The notes under the pieces were generated by a model. The model worked only from the letters and a program-made list of their open reading frames with translations. It was not told the DNA's origin and did not search any database. From DASPKM01 sp035628135 (GTDB taxonomy: Bacteria > Bacteroidota > Bacteroidia > Chitinophagales > Chitinophagaceae): a stretch of DNA of 64,000 bases. The position numbers and the translations under genes were made by a program. This document shows, piece by piece, positions 44,091 through 53,761 of the stretch; position 1 is the stretch's first letter; every line of letters starts with the position of its first letter. The stretch is from NCBI GenBank assembly GCA_035628135.1, contig DASPKM010000004.1:248001-312000 (forward strand). Reading direction: 5' to 3'.

Positions 44091-47000
44091 TTAATATACG
44101 ATCTTCTGGCTATGCCTGCGGCCATCGGGATGCGTTATCTCCACCACGAATGTGGCACGCGGCAATCCTGCCAGCGATACTTCCTGCGTACGGTCGGCGA
44201 GCCTTTGCTGCTTCAATAACCGTCCATTGCTGTCGAACAGGCGGAAGGTGATCTGCTGGTTGCTTTGTCCGTTCAGGCGCATCAGCAGGCTGTTGCCTCT
44301 TACAGAAAGGTATTCCACAAACCTGGGAGATACTTTCCTTGTAAGCGTGATGATGCTGGAGTATTGCTCATCGCCGTCGATGTCTATTTGCTTGAGCCTG
44401 TACGATACATTTTCAATGCCCAGGTCAACCAGTGCATCGGGGAATGTATAGCTGTTGGCAGAAGCATTGGCGCTCTTGGCGGGCACAAATCCTATTTTGC
44501 TGAACGATGTTTCGTGTTTGTATTTGCGCTGCACTTCATAACCCTGGTTGTCTACTTCATTCTCCACGGTCCACTGCAGGCGGTTTTGTTTTTCTTCTGC
44601 TTTACCGGTAAAGCTGGTGAAGTTAACCGGCAGGCCTGCGCCTGTAAGCGTGGTTGCCCACATGCCATAGCCGTGCGTACCTACCAGCAGCCTGTTGTCC
44701 AAAGTCCGCAGCGCCATACTGGTTACGACGGCATTGCCGATTGTATTAGCGCCTTCCTGTGTCCAGGCTGTTGCGCCGGGAGTTGCACTGTTGATAGTAG
44801 CAACAAACAGTCCTACGGAAGTGCCTACAAAATATTCCACCCCGTTATTGGTAACCGCAATCACAGAGCTGCGGTACGAGGGCAGGGTTAAGCTGGGGCC
44901 TTCCACGTTCAACCAGGTAGGCGCACCTGAATTGGCATTGCCCGTCCAGAATACGCTGGTAACACCATAGTTGGAGAAGGTAACCAGCACCGTATCATCG
45001 TTGCGGGGATTTACTGCAATGCTGCTGATGTTGCCGCCTACAGGGAAGGTTCCGCCGGTAATATTAACCGGGGCGGTGGCTGCCGCAACGTTTGCGGGAT
45101 CGTCCAGCCTGTACAATCTTCCCTCATTGGTGCCGAGGAAGAGACTGGCTGTGGCGGGATTATATGCTCCACGCGTAGTGGCCAGCGCGGTGATCTGCGT
45201 TTTGGGCGAACTACCATCTACGATTGTAGTTTGAATGCCTGTAAGGTTTGTCCAGTTGGTGGTATTGGCGGTAGAAGCCGATGTATTTCTATACAGGCTG
45301 CTATCGCTTGCATAATAAATGATCTGGGTGTTGTCCTGGTCGAGCTCGAACAGCGTAACGAACAAACCGGCGTCAGTAGCAGTAGAAGGCCGGATGTCCG
45401 CATTAATGAAATCGGCGGCCAAAGTGGAAGCCCTTCTATAGATCGGGCCGGATTGAAAACCTACATATTCCCAGAACGTGCCGGATATATTATCGCTTAG
45501 GCCGACAGATACACCATCTCCGCTGAATATTCTTTCGAAGTCGGTGCCTGCTCCTCCAATGTTCCTGGTGGTGCCATTATCCTGTGCGCCTCCCATTACT
45601 TTTCCATTGCCGTTGCGCGGGTCCAGCGTTACATGATAGTACTGGTATGTTCTGAAGCCGGTGGAGATCACCGTCCAGGCCACGGTAGCGGCCAGGTTAT
45701 TGGCAGTGCGTTGAATGCCGCCATCGTTACCGCATACCATCGTTGTGGGGCTGCCTGGCTGGAACACAATGGAGTGAATGTCGGCGTGCGAGTTGGTATA
45801 CGAAGCGTACGTGGACGGACCTGCATATCCACCGATGCGTGTTACGCTTGCAGCGGTGGCAAATGCGTCGGTTGACCGGTAGATATTAGTGCCCCCGATG
45901 AATAAACAGTTTTCGTCATCTGGCTTTACCGCCAGTACCAGGTCATAACCGCCTTGTACTGCAAAGGGGTCATTACCGGGAGAGCCGCCTGCTTCATTGG
46001 GCAGGTTGGCACTACGGTCAACCCAGGAGGTAGTGCTCTGGTCCCACTTGTACAGTTCGGCTTCGATGCTCGGATAAGCATCCCCATCCCAATAGAGCGC
46101 ATACAATATGTTTTCGTTGCTAGGCGCAAGCGCCAGTACCACGCGGCCATAACTATTATTCACATCCCATCCTACGGGATTAGTTGCTGCGCCGTCGCCG
46201 GCTATTTTCGTCCAGCTTCCCGAGTTTCCGGTAGTGGATGTCCATACGCCCGCGATGTTCAATGCGGAGCATCCGGTACCCGGAGGGTTGGTAGCATAAA
46301 AACATCCCCTTCCATCGAAAGCTGCATACATTCTTGTACCGGTGGAATTGAATACGATATCGGTAACGAAGGATGAGCTATAGGTACCGCCGCCGTCGGT
46401 CAGCACGATTGCCCAGTTGGTTCCGCCGTCCTGCGAGCGGTAGATTGCATTCAGCGCAGCCATATATACGTCGCCGTTTGCAGGATTTACCGCTACTTTG
46501 GAAACGAGGTCCGTCCTGGAGTTGAAACCTTCGAGCGAACTTGTATTTGAATTGGCGAGGCGTGTCCACGTTTCGCCGTTGTCGGTTGACTTGTATATAC
46601 CATTTCCCAGGTAGAATGCACCGGCATCGCTGGCGCTATTGCCAATGGCCTCTCCGGTAGAATAATACCAGGTATCTTGTTGGCCGGCCCTGGGGTCCTG
46701 TGCTATGCTGGTAGTGCTGTAATGCTGGTTCGTGGGGCTTTTGCGTGTCCAGGTTGCTCCATTGTCTGTCGATTTATATATACCACCGCTTACGCCGCCC
46801 GCAAACATGGTTTGGTTGGTGGTACCATCGTACCGCACATCATACACAATCGATCTTACCCTTCCGCCAAGGTTGTTGGGTCCCTGGAAGGAGTAAATGT
46901 TTTCATCCACTTTCATTTGTTGCTGTCTTGCATAGATCTCGCGTGCCTGGGCGAGTTCTGCTTCGAAAACACCTTCGGGGATGGTATTGGTTTTGGGATC

Positions 47001-47189
47001 TTTCACCATATTGAATTCATACTGGGCACGTGCCTCGGGGTTGTCCATGGCCTTGACTTTTGCGTAGGCCTTGCTGCCCTTTCCTATATAAATAGGCTCC
47101 TCGCCTGGTTTATAGTAAATGGCGGCTGCAGTAATGCCGGAAATCAATACGATAACACCTAGAATTTTAAAGAGTAGAGGCTTCTTCAT
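44091..47189 (-). CDS. T9SS cargo with VPS10/BNR-type beta-propeller
   Basis: The 1032-residue secreted protein has an N-terminal signal anchor (LLFKILGVIVLISGITAAAIYY), a short helical pro-region (60-95), then BNR/sortilin-like repeats with Asp-box motifs (IYKSTDNGATWTRK, IYKSTDNGETWTRL, IYRSQDGGTNWAIV), indicating one or two large beta-propellers. A C-terminal type A sorting domain (about 950-1032, ending RRHSQKIVY) follows. I use the ATG at 47189; the adjacent GTG at 47192 would add one Met. Such proteins often bind or cleave glycans, but no catalytic residues are assigned. Confidence 0.88.
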   Translation of the reverse strand: MKKPLLFKILGVIVLISGITAAAIYYKPGEEPIYIGKGSKAYAKVKAMDNPEARAQYEFNMVKDPKTNTIPEGVFEAELAQAREIYARQQQMKVDENIYSFQGPNNLGGRVRSIVYDVRYDGTTNQTMFAGGVSGGIYKSTDNGATWTRKSPTNQHYSTTSIAQDPRAGQQDTWYYSTGEAIGNSASDAGAFYLGNGIYKSTDNGETWTRLANSNTSSLEGFNSRTDLVSKVAVNPANGDVYMAALNAIYRSQDGGTNWAIVLTDGGGTYSSSFVTDIVFNSTGTRMYAAFDGRGCFYATNPPGTGCSALNIAGVWTSTTGNSGSWTKIAGDGAATNPVGWDVNNSYGRVVLALAPSNENILYALYWDGDAYPSIEAELYKWDQSTTSWVDRSANLPNEAGGSPGNDPFAVQGGYDLVLAVKPDDENCLFIGGTNIYRSTDAFATAASVTRIGGYAGPSTYASYTNSHADIHSIVFQPGSPTTMVCGNDGGIQRTANNLAATVAWTVISTGFRTYQYYHVTLDPRNGNGKVMGGAQDNGTTRNIGGAGTDFERIFSGDGVSVGLSDNISGTFWEYVGFQSGPIYRRASTLAADFINADIRPSTATDAGLFVTLFELDQDNTQIIYYASDSSLYRNTSASTANTTNWTNLTGIQTTIVDGSSPKTQITALATTRGAYNPATASLFLGTNEGRLYRLDDPANVAAATAPVNITGGTFPVGGNISSIAVNPRNDDTVLVTFSNYGVTSVFWTGNANSGAPTWLNVEGPSLTLPSYRSSVIAVTNNGVEYFVGTSVGLFVATINSATPGATAWTQEGANTIGNAVVTSMALRTLDNRLLVGTHGYGMWATTLTGAGLPVNFTSFTGKAEEKQNRLQWTVENEVDNQGYEVQRKYKHETSFSKIGFVPAKSANASANSYTFPDALVDLGIENVSYRLKQIDIDGDEQYSSIITLTRKVSPRFVEYLSVRGNSLLMRLNGQSNQQITFRLFDSNGRLLKQQRLADRTQEVSLAGLPRATFVVEITHPDGRRHSQKIVY

Positions 47190-47373
47190 CACAGTTAGTT
47201 TGGTTATGATTTGAGAGATTCGGCTAAGGTAATTAAACGGGCGATTATTAGTGTATCCGGGGATACTTTTTTACGCGATTATTTTCAAAATCTACACGGG
47301 TATACAGTTACGGCCCCTATCCGGAGAATTATGGGTAATTTGTTTGATCAGTTAACATTAAACCCCCAAACTC

Positions 47374-49062
47374 GTGAAAAAAACACTGACCAGCCTTTTG
47401 GCGGCAATGGCCCTTTCTCTTGCCATTGCCCAAACCGGTACGCCCGGTCAAATTTCCACTTCATCTGTGCAGGTTCGAAATCATGGTAGCGGATTGCCGG
47501 TAACGCGCCCTTGTATGTTATGGCTGCCGGCATCGTACGATGACCCGCAACAATTGTCTAAACCACCCTACCCCTTATTAGTGTTTCTGCATGGACATGG
47601 GCAGCGGGGACCGGCTAATGGTTCGGGAGTAACGGAATTGTTGGACTTTGGGCCGCTGAAGTTTTTAGATGAAGATGACTGGGATGGGTCAGGTGGCGTA
47701 TTCGAGTGCATCGAGCAAACTGCCTACATCGTTTTTGCCTTTCAAACCGATGAGGACTTTAGTAATGACGAAATAGAATATGCCCTCCAGCAGTTGATAT
47801 TAAGGTATAGAATTGACCATTCGAGGATTGTTATAACAGGTCCGAGCGGCGGTGGCGGCTCCGCTTATAGTTATGCAATGGATTATACCCGCAACCCACG
47901 CGCCCAGATTATGATACCGATGAGTGTTCCAAGTGCCGACTTTACTAATGTAAACTATGTGGCTACCGAATTCAACATGAAAGTTTGGGCCTTTGCAGAT
48001 GATCAACCTAATGTTGGCAGTTTTTATACTACTACCACGTCTATCGTAAACAGCTTTAACAGTGCCGTAGCCAATTCAGCAAGATTTACAGGCAGAAGCC
48101 TGGGCCACTGCTGCTGGAACGACTATTATGATCCTGACTACACAGAAAGCGACGGTGGACAAAATTTAAACATTTACCAGTGGGCGATGAAAAAAATGCC
48201 GGCTGAACGTGATATGTTTGGAAACTGCATTGAGTCATTCATTAATTTCTCCGATAGAAAATTTGCCGGATTTTTATCGGTGTCCCAGTCAGATAAAGTT
48301 GGTTCCTGTAATACTACGTGTACAGTTCCTATTTATACCGATGATGGAAATTTATCCCACGGATCTATTGTATACCTGTATGGGTACGCCTATGAGGGAG
48401 ACCCGATGGATGGAGATAATTTGCATTACGGCTTTTCCACGCTTAAACTTAAGAACGCCCCTGCTGACCGCCATCTCATCATCAACGCTTCTGGAGAGGT
48501 AACTCTTTTTGAAAACTGCATAGGTCCGGCAGGCTATATTAGCACTTCCCAATTCGACCAAACATCGGCCTGCGCCCAAAATTGCTCTACCGTGGTTTAC
48601 AGCAATGCCGGCGTAGTTGCGCTCGGCACAAAATTGTACCAATCAGATGGCGTTACGCCTGTAAACGGCAGTTGGCTGAAATACGGTTTCACCACTGTTC
48701 AAAACGGCGCTGCACAAAAGCGCATAGATATCGACAATAATGGAATCGTTATTACTTATGCAAATTGTGGGGGCGGGGGCCAAGCCTGGCTTGAGGATAT
48801 TGTTGCCGAAACACGCAACGAAAACACATTATCCAAAGTATTTCCGAACCCAGTTAACGGAAAGTTGACCATACAATTTGCGGGCACGTTTTGGCCGGCG
48901 CACCTGCAGCTGTACAATGCAAAAGGTGTGCTCGTGTACCAGGCACGCATCAGTAACCAGACGCATGCCGTTAACACAACCCCGTTTGCCAGGGGAGTTT
49001 ACTTATTGAAAATTATCCATCAATCCGGCGTGTCCGAAACGCAAAAGATCATTATCCAATAA
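47374..49062 (+). CDS. T9SS-exported alpha/beta-hydrolase (predicted peptidase/esterase)
   Basis: The 562-residue protein starts at GTG (47374) with signal peptide KKTLTSLLAAMALSLAIA. Residues 30-285 form an alpha/beta-hydrolase: oxyanion region LLVFLHGHGQRG, nucleophile elbow GPSGGGG, and the likely catalytic His in LGHCCWNDYY. Residues about 285-480 contain two related Cys-rich modules (see findings). A type A sorting domain follows (about 490-562, SKVFPNPVNGKLTIQF to TQKIIIQ). Substrate could be a polysaccharide ester or peptide. It diverges from the propeller protein. Confidence 0.87.
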   Translation: MKKTLTSLLAAMALSLAIAQTGTPGQISTSSVQVRNHGSGLPVTRPCMLWLPASYDDPQQLSKPPYPLLVFLHGHGQRGPANGSGVTELLDFGPLKFLDEDDWDGSGGVFECIEQTAYIVFAFQTDEDFSNDEIEYALQQLILRYRIDHSRIVITGPSGGGGSAYSYAMDYTRNPRAQIMIPMSVPSADFTNVNYVATEFNMKVWAFADDQPNVGSFYTTTTSIVNSFNSAVANSARFTGRSLGHCCWNDYYDPDYTESDGGQNLNIYQWAMKKMPAERDMFGNCIESFINFSDRKFAGFLSVSQSDKVGSCNTTCTVPIYTDDGNLSHGSIVYLYGYAYEGDPMDGDNLHYGFSTLKLKNAPADRHLIINASGEVTLFENCIGPAGYISTSQFDQTSACAQNCSTVVYSNAGVVALGTKLYQSDGVTPVNGSWLKYGFTTVQNGAAQKRIDIDNNGIVITYANCGGGGQAWLEDIVAETRNENTLSKVFPNPVNGKLTIQFAGTFWPAHLQLYNAKGVLVYQARISNQTHAVNTTPFARGVYLLKIIHQSGVSETQKIIIQ

Positions 49063-49070
49063 CAACAAAA

Positions 49071-49097
49071 AAAGCCTTCCGCAATGCGGAAGGCTTT
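49071..49097. terminator. Bidirectional rho-independent terminator
   Basis: 12-bp perfect stem AAAGCCTTCCGC/GCGGAAGGCTTT with a 3-base loop (49071-49082 and 49086-49097). A-runs precede it on the plus strand, and it stands between the convergent hydrolase and DUF3276 genes. Confidence 0.9.
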
Positions 49098-49117
49098 AAA
49101 TATTTTTCTTGATCAGG

Positions 49118-49555
49118 TTACCACTTGTCTACCTCATCCGTGCTGCCGGCCGCGGATGGAGTGGGCGCAGGCGCTGCTGCGGCAGTAGCCGTTACTACGG
49201 GCGCAGGTGAACCATTGCTGCCACCTTCCACATCAACTGTAACATCGTCGGCTTCGGCTTCAACCTGGTCGTGGTTGTATGCGTCGAAATCGAAATCAGG
49301 CATCAACTCAGTTTTCACGTAATCTACAGCTTCACCCAAAGCCTTGATGAACTTGTTGAAGTCTTCTTTGTATAAAAAGATCTTATGCCTGTCATATCCA
49401 TCGGCATTGAACTTTTTACGGCTTTCAGTAATGGTGAGATAATAATCATTTCCGCGGGTAGCTCTTACATCGAAGAAGTAGGTCCTTCTTTTTCCAGCAC
49501 GGATGCGCTTACTGTAAATGCTCTCCATTCTTTTGTCATTGTTTTCGTACGCCAC
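49118..49555 (-). CDS. PUR-like nucleic-acid-binding protein (DUF3276)
   Basis: The 145-residue protein has the DUF3276/PUR domain (about 10-90: SIYSKRIRAGKRRTYFFDVRAT, DYYLTITESRKKF, IFLYKEDFNKFIKALGEAVDYV), which dimerises and binds RNA or ssDNA in Bacteroidota and spirochaetes. After it come an acidic stretch and an Ala/Pro-rich low-complexity tail (about 112-135) ending STDEVDKW. Transcription probably starts from the promoter at 49617-49646. Confidence 0.9.
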   Translation of the reverse strand: MAYENNDKRMESIYSKRIRAGKRRTYFFDVRATRGNDYYLTITESRKKFNADGYDRHKIFLYKEDFNKFIKALGEAVDYVKTELMPDFDFDAYNHDQVEAEADDVTVDVEGGSNGSPAPVVTATAAAAPAPTPSAAGSTDEVDKW

Positions 49556-49616
49556 AGTCGGTTCTTTTTAGCAGTTATAAGTTCTTGTTGCACGCCACGT
49601 TTTAACGAGGCAGGCA

Positions 49617-49646
49617 CAAATATATGATTGTTTTTGAAACGGCAAA
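49617..49646 (-). promoter_or_regulatory. Promoter of the DUF3276 gene
   Basis: On the minus strand the -33 element TTTG (49643-49646) and the -7 element TATATTTG (49617-49624) are separated by 18 bases, close to the Bacteroidota consensus (TTTG, about 19 bases, TAnnTTTG). The predicted leader is about 55 bases. It is the best-formed promoter of this type in the window. Confidence 0.65.
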
Positions 49647-49709
49647 ATGCGATAAAAAAAGTTTTTGACCGGTAACAAGCGTCTAACGAAATGAAAATGA
49701 GCCTGGATT

Positions 49710-51575
49710 TTATGTTCCCTGGTGGCGCTCCTGTTGTTGCTGGCGGTACAGGTATGCATAGTAGCCGTTGCCCGAAAGCAGTTGTTCGTGCGTGCCTTTT
49801 TCCACTATTTCGCCCTCGTCCAGCACGATAATATTGTCGAAAGCGAACAGCGAAAAGATGCGGTGCGTGATGATAATCGCGGTTTTATCCTGCAAATACC
49901 GGTACAGGTTATTGATGATCTCCTGCTCGGTACGGGCGTCCACGGCGCTCAGGCAGTCGTCGAATAGCACGATCCTGGGCTCCTTCACCATGGCACGGGC
50001 GATGGATATGCGCTGTTTCTGGCCCCCGCTCAGGGTTACGCCCCGCTCTCCTATCATAGTGTCGTATTTATGCGCAAAGCCCTCTATTTCCTTTTCCACG
50101 CTGGCATAGCGGGCGGCGGATTGCACCTTGCCATTGAGCGAGCCGCCATCTTCGCCGAATTGAATGTTGCCCGTTACCGAATCGCTGAACAGGAATACAT
50201 CCTGCGGTACATAGCTTATCTGCTTGCGCAGGTGCTCCAGGCTTATGTTGCGCACATCCACCCCATCGATGGAAATGGAGCCATTTACAGGATCGTAAAA
50301 GCGCAACAGCAACTGGGCAATGGTGGTCTTTCCGCTGCCTGTTCGGCCGATAATGGCCACCTTTTGGCCTTTTTTGACATCGAGCGAAAAATCCTTTAAC
50401 GCGTGTATTCCCGTATTGGGATAAATAAAGTTTACGTCCCGGAAGCTCACATTGCCTTCGAAAGGTTTGTTCACGGGCTTTGGCGGGTCTACGATGCCGG
50501 GCTTAGTATGCAGGAACTCGTTCAATCTTTTTTGCGAGGCAGCGGCCCGCTGGATCATGCTGGCCGTCCACCCGATGGCGCTTACGGGAAAGGTGAGCAT
50601 GTTAATGTACATCACAAACTCTGCAATGGTCCCCACGGTAATGGCCGAATTGCCATTGATGGCATACATGCCGCCGATCATGATGGTGAGCAGGGTGCTC
50701 AAGCCGATCAGCAGCGACATAGAAGGAATATACAGCGCCTCTACCTTGGCCAGCCCGATGGAATTCTTCTTATAATCGTCTGCATTGCGCGTAAAAAAGC
50801 CCAGCATGGCCTTCTCCTGCACGAATGATTTAATGACGCGGATGCCCGAGTACGATTCCTGTGCATTGGTGGTAAGCCCTGCCAGCATGGATTGTATATG
50901 ACCGCTCCTCCGCTCGATAATGTTATTCACGAAGTAAATGGTAATGGCCAGTATGGGCAGCGGCGCCAGCACATATAAAGTAAGCGTGCGCTCAGTATTG
51001 AACATGAAGAACACGCTGAAACCGATAGTGGCGGCCAGGTTGATAAAGTACATAATGGCCGGGCCGGTGTACATGCGCACCCTGCTAACGTCTTCGGCCA
51101 TGCGGCTCATAAGGTCGCCGGTGCTGTGTGTTTTGTAAAAGTCGGCGTCCAGCTTCAGGTAATGCGCAAATACCTCGTTCTTCTGGTCATATTCTATGTG
51201 CCGGCTCATTACGATGATGGTTTGCCGCATCAGGAACATAAAGAAGCCGCCCAGCAGGGCCAATAATAAAATGACAATGCCCGACCACAGCACTTTTTGC
51301 CCGAAGCTTAGTTTGTCGCGCCTTGCCTTGTCGATGATGTTTTTAACGAGTATGTCGTAGCTCGTTGTCTTTTCGGCTACCTTGGCCTGTTTGTCGGGAT
51401 ATGTGGATGGGTCTGTTTTTTCTGTCAGGGCCAGCTCCATTTCGTCAACAACAAAACCCGTGAACTGGGGCGCCAGGATACGGAAATAGTTAGATAGCAC
51501 AATGAACAGGATGCCGAGCAGGAACCTGTAGCGATACTTCCATAAATACTTGTTGAGTACTTTTAGGTGCTTCAA
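49710..51575 (-). CDS. ABC exporter, fused membrane and ATPase domains (MsbA/MdlB-like)
   Basis: The 621-residue half-transporter has six transmembrane helices (about 20-335) followed by a nucleotide-binding domain with Walker A GRTGSGKTT, Q-loop VPQDVFLF, signature LSGGQKQR and Walker B IVLFDDCLSAVD. The residue after the Walker B Asp is Asp rather than the usual Glu, as in degenerate sites of some heterodimeric exporters. There is no second half-transporter nearby. A loop of about 40 residues follows TM1 (ALTEKTDPSTYPDKQAKVAE). It is likely a lipid or drug exporter. Confidence 0.93.
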   Translation of the reverse strand: MKHLKVLNKYLWKYRYRFLLGILFIVLSNYFRILAPQFTGFVVDEMELALTEKTDPSTYPDKQAKVAEKTTSYDILVKNIIDKARRDKLSFGQKVLWSGIVILLLALLGGFFMFLMRQTIIVMSRHIEYDQKNEVFAHYLKLDADFYKTHSTGDLMSRMAEDVSRVRMYTGPAIMYFINLAATIGFSVFFMFNTERTLTLYVLAPLPILAITIYFVNNIIERRSGHIQSMLAGLTTNAQESYSGIRVIKSFVQEKAMLGFFTRNADDYKKNSIGLAKVEALYIPSMSLLIGLSTLLTIMIGGMYAINGNSAITVGTIAEFVMYINMLTFPVSAIGWTASMIQRAAASQKRLNEFLHTKPGIVDPPKPVNKPFEGNVSFRDVNFIYPNTGIHALKDFSLDVKKGQKVAIIGRTGSGKTTIAQLLLRFYDPVNGSISIDGVDVRNISLEHLRKQISYVPQDVFLFSDSVTGNIQFGEDGGSLNGKVQSAARYASVEKEIEGFAHKYDTMIGERGVTLSGGQKQRISIARAMVKEPRIVLFDDCLSAVDARTEQEIINNLYRYLQDKTAIIITHRIFSLFAFDNIIVLDEGEIVEKGTHEQLLSGNGYYAYLYRQQQQERHQGT

Positions 51576-51640
51576 TCAGAACATTTGTGCAAAAGTAAAC
51601 CCGGAGCTGTTAAGAAATTCGGAAAGGATGATGAAAGGTG

Positions 51641-51717
51641 AATCAGGCCATCGGGTCATTAGGTCCCTGATATCGACTTAATGACTTAATGACTCAATGA
51701 CTTATTGACTTATTGAA
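51641..51717. repeat. Octamer inverted array, locus 10
   Basis: The left arm is degenerate (51641-51669, with GGGTCATTAGGTCCCTG). The right arm has six units (51674-51717). On the minus strand the right arm encodes the last residues N-S-I-S-Q and stop of the KDPG-aldolase gene. It lies between two minus-strand genes, 66 bases from the ABC start. Confidence 0.8.
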
Positions 51718-52361
51718 TTTACAATGTCCAGCGCCTGCCTCGTCAGTTCCTCTATCGCGGCAAAATCTTTCTCTTTTACCAATGGATCAGACACCAGCCT
51801 GCTGCCCATGCCAACGGCGCTAACACCAGCATTGAACCATGATTGAAGGTTGTCCCTGTTAACTTCCACGCCGCCGGTAGGCATGAAACGCATTCCCGGG
51901 AACAAGTCTTTAATGGCATTTATATAAGATGGACCGAGGATATTACCCGGAAAGATCTTTACCAGTTTGGCGCCGGCGGCTTCGGCCTTGCCGATTTCGG
52001 TGGGGGTCATACAGCCTGGTATCCACAATAACCCCGCGTCGGATACTACGCTGCCCACGGCGGGCTCCGTGGTAGGACATACAATGAAATCAGCTCCGGC
52101 CGCAATGTAATTTTCCGCCTGCCCGGGATTTTTAATTGTGCCGATGCCCAACTGCAGTCCCGGCATTTGTTGCTTGCATTGCTGCAGCACGGAAAAATTC
52201 ACCAGTGCGTTCGGGCCGCGGTGCGTGTACTCCACCAGCCTGATGCCAGCATTGTACAGCGCCTGCAAAATATTGACACAGGTGTCCGCATCATCGTGAT
52301 AAAAAAGCGGCAGCAGGCGTTGCTGCAATAAACCATCGAGCGCCGATTGTTGTTTAGACAT
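51702..52361 (-). CDS. eda: 2-dehydro-3-deoxy-phosphogluconate aldolase
   Basis: Splits KDPG to pyruvate and glyceraldehyde-3-phosphate. The 219-residue protein (ATG at 52361, which opens the conserved MSKQQ...RLLPLFYHDD region) is a TIM barrel with Glu44/Arg48 in LVEYTHRGP and Schiff-base Lys135 in AKLVKIFPGN, plus the phosphate-binding PTGGVEVNRDN. The open frame extends 44 codons upstream, but that overlaps the kinase gene. The start overlaps the kinase stop by 8 bases. The last five codons are array sequence. Confidence 0.93.
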   Translation of the reverse strand: MSKQQSALDGLLQQRLLPLFYHDDADTCVNILQALYNAGIRLVEYTHRGPNALVNFSVLQQCKQQMPGLQLGIGTIKNPGQAENYIAAGADFIVCPTTEPAVGSVVSDAGLLWIPGCMTPTEIGKAEAAGAKLVKIFPGNILGPSYINAIKDLFPGMRFMPTGGVEVNRDNLQSWFNAGVSAVGMGSRLVSDPLVKEKDFAAIEELTRQALDIVNSISQ

Positions 52362-53391
52362 AATGTGAATAAGCCGATTTGATCTCTTCCACCGAAGAGG
52401 TAGTGGCATCGCCTTTAATGAATAATTTTTTGAAAGCCGCGGCTGTGGCAAATTCAATGATCTGCCGGGCATCCCATTTACACACGTGCCCATAGATCAA
52501 TCCCGCCATAAAACAGTCGCCGCTGCCAACCTTATCGATCACCGCGTCCGTTACATATTCCTTCGATACATGCAATTGCCCGGCGGTGTACAATGCGGTA
52601 TAATACCTGATGGTACCCGTATGATCGAAGCGGAAGGTATTGGCCACCGATTTGCACGACGGATACTGTCGCATGATCTCTTCCGACGAAAGCATGGCCT
52701 GTTGCAGGTACAGTTCCTTTATATCTTTTTTGGATAGATCGGGATCGATGGGAACCTTCAGCATGGTTTCGGCGGCCCAAACATTTCCCATGATCAGGTC
52801 GCAATACTGTGCAAGCGCCGGCATAATATCCGATGGTTTTTTTCCGTACTGCCACAGCTTTGCGCGGTAATTGAGATCGAGCGAAATGGTGATGCCCTTT
52901 GCACGCGCGGCCCGCAACGCTTCTTTGCATACATCGGCGGCGCTTTGGCTAAGCGCGGGACCGATGGCGCTGAAGTGGAACCAGCTTACATCGCGCAGCA
53001 AAGCATCCCAATCGATAACACCGGTTTGCAATTCTGCAAAAGACGATGCAGCACGGTCGTAAATGACGCCGGCATTTTTTACATCCAGGCCTTGCGGCAG
53101 GTAATACAACCCAACACGGTTGCCATACAATTGAACAGGCGAGGCATCGATGTTCTTTGATTGCAGATAGGTTATCAATTGCCTGCCAAGATAGTTGTTG
53201 GGAACAGCGGTGCAGTAAGCAGACTGCCATTGCCCGCCTGGCGTTGATTCGGACCATTTGGCAAGCGCAGTGGCTACGTTCAGCTCTGCTCCGCCAATGT
53301 GCACGGGCATGCTGTTACGGGCCAGCCAGCCGCCTTCCGTATCAGGTGAGAAACGCAATAAGATTTCACCGAAACAAAGTATCCTGGACAT
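52354..53391 (-). CDS. kdgK: PfkB-family sugar kinase, probable 2-keto-3-deoxygluconate kinase
   Basis: A 345-residue ribokinase-fold kinase. N-terminal GEILLRFSPDTEGGW and GGAELNVATALAKW, and the C-terminal anion-hole/catalytic DKVGSGDCFMAGLIYG (GAGD-type, Ala replaced by Ser), identify the family. Coupling to eda by an 8-base overlap points to phosphorylation of KDG, making KDPG for the aldolase, which is the end of uronate degradation. Specificity is inferred from that pairing. Confidence 0.88.
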   Translation of the reverse strand: MSRILCFGEILLRFSPDTEGGWLARNSMPVHIGGAELNVATALAKWSESTPGGQWQSAYCTAVPNNYLGRQLITYLQSKNIDASPVQLYGNRVGLYYLPQGLDVKNAGVIYDRAASSFAELQTGVIDWDALLRDVSWFHFSAIGPALSQSAADVCKEALRAARAKGITISLDLNYRAKLWQYGKKPSDIMPALAQYCDLIMGNVWAAETMLKVPIDPDLSKKDIKELYLQQAMLSSEEIMRQYPSCKSVANTFRFDHTGTIRYYTALYTAGQLHVSKEYVTDAVIDKVGSGDCFMAGLIYGHVCKWDARQIIEFATAAAFKKLFIKGDATTSSVEEIKSAYSHYV

Positions 53392-53509
53392 TACCCGCGA
53401 AAATACTTGTTTATCACAAATAATATCACGGATAATGATGAGTAGGCATATTGCTGATTATAATTTATCGAGGCTGTAAACGCGGCATTGGAAAGCATAG
53501 ATTATATAT

Positions 53510-53557
53510 GATTAAAGGATTACACGGATCAGGGTCAATCCATGTAATCCTTTAATC
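53510..53557. repeat. 20-bp inverted repeat
   Basis: GATTAAAGGATTACACGGAT (53510-53529) and its complement ATCCATGTAATCCTTTAATC (53538-53557) pair with one mismatch around an 8-base loop. Short units GGATTACA recur. It lies in a gap between two co-directional genes. Confidence 0.8.
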
Positions 53558-53584
53558 TGTGATAGCATAAATCTGTAATTAGCA

Positions 53585-53640
53585 TTGGCAGGCGAATAAG
53601 TAAATCGATATCGATTCTTGCTGTTCTCATCGCCTGCCAA
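53585..53640. repeat. Hairpin with nested palindrome
   Basis: TTGGCAGGCGA (53585-53595) and TCGCCTGCCAA (53630-53640) form a perfect 11-bp stem. The enclosed sequence contains the perfect 14-bp palindrome AATCGATATCGATT (53603-53616). Unlike the arrays it has no tandem units. It may be a structured RNA or the remains of a mobile element. Confidence 0.7.
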
Positions 53641-53761
53641 GAAGGTTTCTTTTGTGGAAAAAAAAGGTGGATGATACCAGGATCAAAAGAACCAGTACGT
53701 CCAACCTTTTGTATGACTGCTTGCTAAGTCAGAAAGCGTATAAGGCATCTAAACAAGAAGT

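Noticed and set aside
49200..49270. Frameshift at the DUF3276 C-terminus
   Set aside because: The Ala/Pro-rich tail is low-complexity but in frame and ends normally just before a terminator; such tails are common in this family.
52362..52493. Longer start for eda
   Set aside because: The extension overlaps the kinase coding sequence and has no family similarity; the ATG at 52361 opens the conserved region.
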